From NCBI GenBank assembly GCA_001800015.1, contig MGUO01000155.1, positions 1-6,170 of the forward strand: a stretch of 6,170 nt of DNA, read 5' to 3'. Under the pieces are notes generated by a model. It saw nothing but the letters and a program-made list of their open reading frames with translations, was not told the DNA's origin and did not search any database. The DNA is from Elusimicrobia bacterium RIFCSPHIGHO2_02_FULL_57_9 (lineage in GTDB: Bacteria; Elusimicrobiota; Elusimicrobia; UBA1565; UBA9628). Positions within the stretch are counted from its first letter, which is position 1; each line of letters opens with the position of its first letter. The position numbers were made by a program, and so were the translations under genes. This document shows, in pieces, positions 1 to 4,513 of the stretch.

Positions 1-227
1 AGACCTTGGACGGCTACGGCATGGCCCGCGCGGATTTCCTCATGGATAAAAATTCGGGCGCCGTTTACTTCAGCGAGATCAACACCATCCCCGGCTTTAC
101 CCCCTCGAGCATGTATCATCTGCTGTGGAAGGCCTCGGGGCTGCCTCTGCCCGAACTGTTAAACCGCCTCATCGAGCTGGCCCTGCGCCGGCACAAGACG
201 CGGTCTCAACTTAAAACCGCGCCGTAA
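1..227 (+). CDS. ddl: D-alanine--D-alanine ligase, C-terminal fragment (5' end outside window)
   Basis: This is the last ~75 residues of an ATP-grasp D-Ala--D-Ala ligase, the cytoplasmic enzyme that joins two D-alanines with ATP to make the dipeptide end of the peptidoglycan precursor. The reading frame is open from the left edge (first full codon at base 3) to TAA at 225-227. Seen directly: a GMARADFLMD strand, whose Arg and Asp match the conserved R-x-D-F of the family, followed by SEINTIPGFTPSSMY. That second stretch holds the E-x-N metal-ligand pair and the TxPGFT...S-Y substrate loop. The C-terminal helix with PLPELLNRLIELALRR also fits, and the basic tail is ordinary. A TTG near base 6 is only an internal Leu codon. 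The gene ends 35 bases before the sigma factor gene and could be co-transcribed with it. The DdlA or DdlB type cannot be told from this piece. Confidence 0.93.
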   Translation, partial: TLDGYGMARADFLMDKNSGAVYFSEINTIPGFTPSSMYHLLWKASGLPLPELLNRLIELALRRHKTRSQLKTAP

Positions 228-232
228 CAGGC

Positions 233-260
233 GAACTTTTTAACTTCTCATCCGTATTAA
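233..260 (+). promoter_or_regulatory. Possible ECF-type promoter before the sigma factor gene (weak)
   Basis: The 35-base gap between ddl and the sigma gene contains GAACTT (233-238), identical to the -35 consensus of E. coli sigma-E promoters. Sixteen bases later comes TATTAA (255-260), which agrees with the TCTGA-type -10 only in part. A second candidate -10, TCCGTA (251-256), is a better base match but only 12 bases away, which is short. With the 16-base spacing, transcription would start just inside the annotated coding region. So either the transcript is leaderless, the start codon is wrong, or the match is chance. Autoregulation is common for ECF genes, which is why the box is noted. 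Confidence 0.25.
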
Positions 261-262
261 AT

Positions 263-814
263 ATGAAGCGGCGAAGCGAAGATTTCCGACAGCTTTTGCG
301 GTTATGGGGCGAAAAAGCCTATAACTTCGCCTACCGCTTGTCGGGCAACGAGCAGGATGCCCAGGATTTGATGCAGGAGGCGTTCATGCGGGCTTATACG
401 CACTTCTCCTCTTACGACCGGACCAGGCCTTTTGATTCCTGGCTTTTGCGCATTCTGCATAATATTTATCTTGACGGCGTCAGACGCTACTCCCATAATC
501 ACATGGTTTCGCTCGACATCCATTCCCCGGCCAACGGCTCTGCCTGGGAGCAGGTGCTGCCGGATCAACAGGCCGCGCCGGGAGATGAAATCGTCCGCCG
601 GGAAACGGATGAAATGGTTCAGAAAGCCTTGAATTCAACGCCTGTTCATTACAGAACCGCCGTGACACTCCGCGATATCGAGGGCCTTTCTTACGAGGAG
701 ATCGGCAAAATCATGGGCTGCCCGGTGGGTACCGTGCGCTCGCGCATCCACCAAGGCCGCGTCTTGATACGCCGGGCTTACGAAGCCTTGGAAAAGGAGG
801 GAAAAATCCAATGA
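263..814 (+). CDS. ECF-family RNA polymerase sigma factor (RpoE-like)
   Basis: This 183-residue protein has the size and two-domain layout of an ECF (group 4) sigma factor, which directs RNA polymerase to a stress regulon. Region 2 spans about residues 8-75. It has the core-binding DAQDLMQEAFMRAY (32-45) and the FDSWLLRILHNIYLDGVRR stretch (57-75) that opens and reads the -10 element. A polar linker (about 76-115) leads to region 4 (about 117-175), where GLSYEEIGKIMGCPVGTVRSRI (141-162) is the helix-turn-helix that reads the -35 element. The start at ATG 263 gives the normal short N-terminus, although no Shine-Dalgarno sequence precedes it. The stop overlaps the next start as ATGA (811-814), so translation is probably coupled to the anti-sigma gene. 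The RseB-like gene downstream supports an RpoE-like envelope-stress role; the exact ECF subgroup is not determined. Confidence 0.95.
   Translation: MKRRSEDFRQLLRLWGEKAYNFAYRLSGNEQDAQDLMQEAFMRAYTHFSSYDRTRPFDSWLLRILHNIYLDGVRRYSHNHMVSLDIHSPANGSAWEQVLPDQQAAPGDEIVRRETDEMVQKALNSTPVHYRTAVTLRDIEGLSYEEIGKIMGCPVGTVRSRIHQGRVLIRRAYEALEKEGKIQ
794..800 (+). promoter_or_regulatory. Shine-Dalgarno sequence of the anti-sigma gene
   Basis: AAGGAGG lies inside the last codons of the sigma gene, 10 bases before ATG 811. It supports this start and gives the anti-sigma gene its own strong ribosome entry in addition to ATGA coupling. The sigma gene itself has no comparable site. Confidence 0.75.
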
Positions 815-1287
815 GCGCTTGCCAGGATCAATCCTTGCTCTCCGCCTATTTGGATCAAGAGATTAATATCCGCGATCAAGAACGCATCAAATTCCATTTG
901 GCCTCCTGCGACTCTTGCCGCAGTGAACTTGAGTCTTTGCGCCTGACTAAGGCAACCCTATTTGCCGCGCCGCGCCGCGCCGCGCCGCCGGAATTGATCG
1001 CGCGCATCGAGGGAAAGCTGTCCGGGCCTTTCCCTTCATACAACCATTCTTGGACCGGCGGGCTTCCCCGCTTGGGAATTCCCGTGGGCGCCCTGGCCAC
1101 CGCTTTAATCGCGGCGCTCTGGCTCGGACTAAAACAAAAAGATCCGGACCATTATCTCCCTCTGGAACCCCTAATGACCGCGCATTCTCGATACACGGCC
1201 GAATCCCTGGTGCCGCAAGGCACGCTGGCTTCATCCGATTATTCCTTGTTGGCCTACGGCGATTACGAAGACCCGGATGCTGACTAA
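811..1287 (+). CDS. Zinc-binding membrane anti-sigma factor (ZAS family)
   Basis: This 158-residue protein is the predicted partner that sequesters the sigma factor encoded just upstream. The N-terminal cytoplasmic domain (about 1-45) has the anti-sigma zinc motif H29-x3-C33-x2-C36 in FHLASCDSC, after the usual LLSAYLDQEI helix. An Ala/Pro/Arg-rich linker follows (about 52-60) and is encoded by five tandem GCCGC units. One membrane segment is predicted at about 88-107 (LGIPVGALATALIAALWLGL), then a ~50-residue tail that should lie in the periplasm and ends in an acidic stretch (DYEDPDAD). The topology fits release by regulated proteolysis, as known for RseA, but no protease gene is in the window. 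The start overlaps the sigma stop by four bases, and the 3' end overlaps the RseB-like gene by 11 bases. Family assignment is firm; pairing with this sigma factor is inferred from position. Confidence 0.9.
   Translation: MSACQDQSLLSAYLDQEINIRDQERIKFHLASCDSCRSELESLRLTKATLFAAPRRAAPPELIARIEGKLSGPFPSYNHSWTGGLPRLGIPVGALATALIAALWLGLKQKDPDHYLPLEPLMTAHSRYTAESLVPQGTLASSDYSLLAYGDYEDPDAD
964..988 (+). repeat. Five tandem copies of the pentamer GCCGC inside the anti-sigma gene
   Basis: Five uninterrupted GCCGC units encode part of the AAPRRAAPP linker between the zinc domain and the membrane segment. The unit length is not a multiple of three, so any change in copy number shifts the frame. Gain of one unit brings TGA at 995-997 into frame. 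Loss of one unit moves reading into a frame that stays open to TGA at 1281-1283 but encodes no membrane segment. Confidence 0.9.
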
Positions 1288-2269
1288 ATCCCTGGCCGTT
1301 CTGCTTCTCTGGGCGCATGGCGCTCCCGCCGCCCCCGCCCCCGAATCCTTGCTGGACCTGGCTCTCAACCCTCCACCCACCTTCTATCAAGGCCGTATGA
1401 TGGTGACGCATTGGCGCGGCAAGCGGGCCCGCGCGGAAGAAGTGGAAATCTATCATGCCCCGAATAACAGAAAGCGCCGCGAATTCATCGCCCCCGACGG
1501 CAGGATCCTGCGGATGATCATCAGCGACGGGGAATCGGAACAAGTGCATTGGCTCAAATCGGGCAAAACGCTCAGGGGGGACGCGGTTAAAAGCTACGAG
1601 AAGCTCATGTCTCCGGAAAAAGAGCGCGAACTCCTGCTTAAGAATTACAGCCTGGCGGTGAGCGGGCCGGACAAGGTCGCCGGGCGCTTTGCGTGGGTGC
1701 TGGAATTCAAACCGCTGGTTTCCGGCAAACCGCATCAACAGCTCTGGATAGACCGCCAGACCGGCGTCATTTTGGCCAACAAGAGGCTCCTCCCCAAGAA
1801 ATCCTTCGCGGTCCTGTCGCGCTTCAGCCGCTTTGAACCCCGCAAAACTCTCGACGACAGCCTCTTCCGGCTGGATGCGGCCTCGGCCGGCGCGGTCTCA
1901 GGCCATGGGCTTGAGCCGGATTTCATGTCCCTCGAAGAACTTAATGAGGCCACGGGCAAAACCATGCGCTTTCCCGCGGATTTGCCCGGCGGCTTTGTCT
2001 TCGAAAGCGCGGATTTCTTCGACATCGGCAAGCAAGTCATCCGGCATCTGCGCTACACCGACGGCTTGGCCGTGATCTCCCTGTTCCAAACCCAACGCCC
2101 GGTCAAGCCGCCCAAGCAACCCGATCTCCAAACCGGGGACGGGGCCGGCTCGCTGCGTTTATCCGGCGCCAGCCGCGTCCTGGCTTGGAAGCGCAAAAAA
2201 CAATATTTCACGCTGATGGGCGACGTGTCCGGCGAAATTCTGGGAAATATTTCTTCGAGTCTTAAATAG
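1277..2269 (+). CDS. Periplasmic RseB/MucB-like sigma factor regulator
   Basis: This 330-residue protein has a Sec signal peptide: K4, then the hydrophobic LAVLLLW, with likely signal peptidase I cleavage after A18 or A19. Residues ~25-200 resemble the LolA/LolB-like N-terminal domain of RseB/MucB: alternating beta strands, YQGRMMVTHWRG near the start, and QLWIDRQTGVILANKRL (155-171), typical of this fold. Residues ~217-330 match the smaller RseB C-terminal domain, with P-ADLPGGFVFESADFF, then HLRYTDGLAVISLF (257-270) and a final YFTLMGDVSGEIL. In E. coli, RseB binds the periplasmic part of RseA, shields it from DegS and releases it on sensing misfolded envelope components; length (318 there) and gene order agree. 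It overlaps the anti-sigma gene by 11 bases, with only a weak GAAG ribosome site. A general outer-membrane lipoprotein-sorting-like role is the alternative, made unlikely by context. Confidence 0.85.
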   Translation: MLTKSLAVLLLWAHGAPAAPAPESLLDLALNPPPTFYQGRMMVTHWRGKRARAEEVEIYHAPNNRKRREFIAPDGRILRMIISDGESEQVHWLKSGKTLRGDAVKSYEKLMSPEKERELLLKNYSLAVSGPDKVAGRFAWVLEFKPLVSGKPHQQLWIDRQTGVILANKRLLPKKSFAVLSRFSRFEPRKTLDDSLFRLDAASAGAVSGHGLEPDFMSLEELNEATGKTMRFPADLPGGFVFESADFFDIGKQVIRHLRYTDGLAVISLFQTQRPVKPPKQPDLQTGDGAGSLRLSGASRVLAWKRKKQYFTLMGDVSGEILGNISSSLK

Positions 2270-2284
2270 TGGCCGAAAATCGAA

Positions 2285-2313
2285 TTGACGTCCCATCTCA
2301 AAACTGTTATAGT
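2285..2313 (+). promoter_or_regulatory. Strong sigma-70-type promoter for the infC operon
   Basis: TTGACG (2285-2290, five of six to TTGACA) and TATAGT (2308-2313, five of six to TATAAT) are separated by exactly 17 bases. A TG at 2305-2306 adds an extended -10. Transcription should start near 2320-2322, giving a leader of only about 30 bases before ATA 2351. The site lies in the sole sizeable gap of the window (2270-2350), so the translation operon can be expressed independently of the stress cassette. Its form is housekeeping, unlike the ECF-type GAACTT box upstream. The in-frame TTG of the -35 box is not a start codon. Confidence 0.8.
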
Positions 2314-2339
2314 TTTACCTCATTCAGGGCTCGTTGCTT

Positions 2340-2353
2340 TAAGGAGAGTCATA
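2340..2353 (+). promoter_or_regulatory. infC: Shine-Dalgarno sequence and ATA start of infC
   Basis: TAAGGAG (2340-2346) is complementary to the 3' end of 16S rRNA over seven bases and sits four bases before the in-frame ATA at 2351-2353. No in-frame ATG, GTG or TTG lies between the -35 box and the middle of the N-terminal domain, so this is the only well-placed ribosome site. Rare AUU-type initiators at infC let IF3 repress its own synthesis in E. coli; ATA would do the same here. The spacing is slightly tight. Confidence 0.75.
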
Positions 2354-2872
2354 AACAAGGCAAGTAAAGATAACACCCGGGTCAATGCGCGGATCACCGC
2401 CGGTCAGGTTCGCCTCATCGATTCGGACGGTACTCAAATCGGAGTCAAACCCCTCCAGGAAGCGCTGGCCCTAGCGCGTACCCGCGGTTTGGATTTGATT
2501 GAGATCGCCGCTCAGGCTAACCCGCCTGTTTGCAAGATTTTAGATTACTCGAAGTACCGCTACGAGCAGGAAAAGAAGATTCGCGAATCCCGCAAGAAGC
2601 AAAAGGCGGGGCTTTTAAAGGAAGTGCGCTTTAAGCCGCATATCGGAGCGCACGACCTGGATACGAAGATCAAGCATATCGGCGAGTTCATCGCCGCGCA
2701 TGACAAGGTCCGTATCACCGTGATTTTCCGCGGGCGAGAAATGCAGCACCGCGACCTGGGAATGAAATTGCTGGATACGATCAAGGAGAGATTGACGCTG
2801 ACGGCGGCGGTGGAGCAGGCTCCCCTGGCCGACAGAAACCGCCTGGTCATGACGCTGATACCGAAACACTGA
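2351..2872 (+). CDS. infC: Translation initiation factor IF-3 (ATA start)
   Basis: IF3 binds the 30S subunit, keeps it apart from 50S and proofreads the start codon and initiator tRNA. From ATA the protein has 173 residues, the normal family length. The N-terminal domain (about 8-75) begins NTRVNARI and includes QVRLIDSDGTQIGV and NPPVCKILDYSKY. A lysine-rich linker follows (about 75-90), then the C-terminal domain with KEVRFKPHIGAHD and FRGREMQH (126-133). The open frame extends back to TTG 2285, but that codon is the -35 box of the promoter and lies upstream of the expected transcript. The extra 22 residues it would add do not resemble IF3. The ATA at 2351 follows a strong Shine-Dalgarno sequence and puts the usual short basic tail before RVN. 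Autoregulation by start-codon discrimination is therefore likely. The first gene of the operon, it stops one base before rpmI. Confidence 0.95.
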   Translation: MNKASKDNTRVNARITAGQVRLIDSDGTQIGVKPLQEALALARTRGLDLIEIAAQANPPVCKILDYSKYRYEQEKKIRESRKKQKAGLLKEVRFKPHIGAHDLDTKIKHIGEFIAAHDKVRITVIFRGREMQHRDLGMKLLDTIKERLTLTAAVEQAPLADRNRLVMTLIPKH

Positions 2873-2873
2873 T

Positions 2874-3071
2874 ATGCCGAAATTAAAATCACACAGCGGC
2901 GCCAAAAAGCGCTTTTTTAAAACCGCCGGCGGCAAATGGCGGCATCAGCGGGCGGGCAAGCGCCATCTTTTGGCGCCCATGTCCAACGAGCGCAGCCGGT
3001 TTTTAAGCGGAAAAAATACCCTGACCAAAACCGAAGGAAAAACCATCAGCCGCTATCTTCCCTACGCGTGA
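2874..3071 (+). CDS. rpmI: 50S ribosomal protein L35
   Basis: This 65-residue protein is the exact usual length for bL35, a small basic protein of the large ribosomal subunit. MPKLKSHSGAKKRFFKTAGGKWRHQ and AGKRHLL are the diagnostic N-terminal motifs, and the end SRYLPYA matches the family's C-terminal xLPY. The central APMSNERSRFLSGKN part is less basic than usual, a mark of divergence. The start ATG comes one base after the infC stop with no clear Shine-Dalgarno sequence, so translation is probably coupled to infC, as it is in E. coli. Confidence 0.96.
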   Translation: MPKLKSHSGAKKRFFKTAGGKWRHQRAGKRHLLAPMSNERSRFLSGKNTLTKTEGKTISRYLPYA

Positions 3072-3077
3072 GGATTT

Positions 3078-3431
3078 ATGAGAATCAAGTCCGGCGTCAC
3101 CACCCGCCATCACAAAAAGAAGAAATTCCGCCTAGCCAAGGGCTTTTACTCGGACAAGAGCCGCCGGTGGCGGATGGTCATCCAGCAGGTGGACAAGTCC
3201 TTGGTCTCATCCTATATCGGCCGCAAGGACCGCAAAGGGGATTTCCGCTCGCTCTGGATCGAGCGCATTAACGCGGCCTGCCGCCAAAACGGCACCACCT
3301 ACAGCCGCTTCATGTCCGCGCTCAAAAAAGCCGGGGTCGCCCTGAACCGCAAGATGCTGTCGGAAATGGCCGTGCGCGACGACGCTTCCTTCAAGCAGTT
3401 CGCCGCCCTGGCTCAAGCAGGATCCAAATAG
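3078..3431 (+). CDS. rplT: 50S ribosomal protein L20
   Basis: This 117-residue protein matches bL20 in length and order. L20 binds 23S rRNA early in assembly of the large subunit and, in several bacteria, represses its own operon. Seen directly: an extended basic N-terminus (MRIKSGVTTRHHKKKKFRLAKGFY), then FRSLWIERINAACRQNG, YSRFMSALKKAG and LNRKMLSEMAVRD. All are characteristic. The segment after GFY (SDKSRRWRMVIQQVDKSL and SSYIGRKDRKGD) departs from the usual SRxYRxA...YAYRDRRxRK pattern. The start is fixed by GAGG at 3070-3073, which overlaps the rpmI stop. No L20-binding leader was recognised; the leader before infC is only about 30 bases, too short for the long Bacillus-type leader. Confidence 0.96.
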   Translation: MRIKSGVTTRHHKKKKFRLAKGFYSDKSRRWRMVIQQVDKSLVSSYIGRKDRKGDFRSLWIERINAACRQNGTTYSRFMSALKKAGVALNRKMLSEMAVRDDASFKQFAALAQAGSK

Positions 3432-3448
3432 CCTCCCGCCATCCCAAA

Positions 3449-4513
3449 ATGGCGTCGTTGACCCGTAAAAACTGGGATTCCGCTTACGCGAAGCTGAAGT
3501 CCGCCCTTAAATCCGCCGATCCCGCCCAAGCCGCGGACTTAGACGCCCTTGAAAAAATCCGCCTGCGCTTTCTCGGGCGCAAGGGCTCGCTGACTGAACT
3601 GCTTAAAAATCTCAAAGACCTCCCCCTGAAAGAACGCCGCGAGCTGGGCCCCCAGGCCCAAGCCCGACGCGGCGCGCTCGAGGAAAAAATCGCGGCGCGC
3701 AAGGCCCAACTGGAAACCCAGGCCGATGCGGCGGCCCTGTCTGAATCCTCCCTCGATTTGACCCTGCCCGCCTTCATGCCGGCGCGCGGAAGGCTGCATC
3801 CCCTGACTCAAACCATATCGGAAATGGCCAAGATTCTAAGCCTCATGGGATTTTCCTGGGCGGAAGGCCCGCTGGTTGAATCGGAATACTACAATTTCGA
3901 GGCCTTGAACATTCCGGCTCATCATCCCGCCCGGGATTTGCAGGACACTTTTTATCTGGAAGACCCCCCCCTGGTCATGCGCACCCACACCTCCGCCGTG
4001 CAGATCCGAGCCATGGAATCCAGCCGCCCGCCTTTGCGCATCATCTGCCCGGGCCGGGTTTTCCGCAACGAAGAAGTCGATGCCACTCACTCGGCCGTTT
4101 TCCATCAAGTCGAGGGCCTAGCCGTGGATAAAAACATCACCTTCGCCGATCTTAAAGGGACCTTGGACCTGTTTCTTAAAAGGCTGTTCGGGCCAGACAC
4201 CCGCACGCGTTTTATTCCCTCTTATTTCCCGTTTACCGAACCCTCGGCCCAGGTGGACGTCGGCTGCCTTTTCTGCTCGGGCTCAGGCTGCTCTGTCTGC
4301 AAGCAATCCGGCTGGATCGAGATGCTGGGGGCGGGGGTGGTCAACCCAAATGTTTTTAAATTCGTCAATTATGATCCCGAGGCTTGGTCCGGCTTTGCCT
4401 TCGGCATCGGCGTCGAGCGGGTGGCCATGCTGCGCTTAGGAATTAAGGACATCCGCGACTTTTATGAAAACGACATGCGTTTCTTGAGCCAATTCGATGA
4501 AAGTCTCATATAA
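3449..4513 (+). CDS. pheS: Phenylalanyl-tRNA synthetase alpha subunit
   Basis: PheS is the catalytic subunit of the cytoplasmic alpha2-beta2 enzyme that charges tRNA-Phe. The 354 residues match the family. Residues 1-95 form the N-terminal antiparallel coiled coil, with LGRKGSLT at 42-49. The class II core follows: HPLTQT (117-122), FEALNIPAHHPARDLQDTFYL (150-170), MRTHTS (177-182), motif 2 in GRVFRNEEVDATHSAVFHQVEG (202-223, the catalytic Arg and the H-Q-E of the active site), FPFTEPSAQVDV (260-271), and motif 3 GIGVERVAM (319-327). A cysteine cluster (C273, C276, C281, C284) between strands could bind zinc; similar CxxC-CxxC inserts occur in PheS of many bacteria. ATG 3449 is the only sensible start; it lies 17 bases after rplT and lacks a Shine-Dalgarno sequence, so coupling is likely. 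There is no room for a pheM-like attenuator. Confidence 0.97.
   Translation: MASLTRKNWDSAYAKLKSALKSADPAQAADLDALEKIRLRFLGRKGSLTELLKNLKDLPLKERRELGPQAQARRGALEEKIAARKAQLETQADAAALSESSLDLTLPAFMPARGRLHPLTQTISEMAKILSLMGFSWAEGPLVESEYYNFEALNIPAHHPARDLQDTFYLEDPPLVMRTHTSAVQIRAMESSRPPLRIICPGRVFRNEEVDATHSAVFHQVEGLAVDKNITFADLKGTLDLFLKRLFGPDTRTRFIPSYFPFTEPSAQVDVGCLFCSGSGCSVCKQSGWIEMLGAGVVNPNVFKFVNYDPEAWSGFAFGIGVERVAMLRLGIKDIRDFYENDMRFLSQFDESLI

Noticed and set aside
947..1738. 263-codon open frame on the - strand
   Set aside because: It lies antisense to two well-supported genes and has low-complexity Arg/Ala/Gly/Pro composition typical of a mirror frame in GC-rich coding DNA. I see no recognisable domain.
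2244..2253. Perfect palindrome GAAATATTTC near the end of the RseB-like gene, considered as a terminator or operator
   Set aside because: It is AT-rich with no loop or GC stem and no following T-run, and it is explained by the codons there.
2285..2350. TTG at 2285 as the start of infC
   Set aside because: The TTG is the first half of a -35 box with a good -10 at 17 bases; it lacks a Shine-Dalgarno sequence, would lie upstream of the transcript start, and the added residues do not resemble IF3.
2314..2350. L20- or IF3-binding structured leader, or a riboswitch, before infC
   Set aside because: The predicted leader is about 30 bases, and I could find no convincing stem or pseudoknot by eye.
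3432..3448. Possible attenuator or pheM-like leader peptide before pheS
   Set aside because: Only 17 bases separate rplT and pheS, too few for a leader peptide and alternative hairpins.
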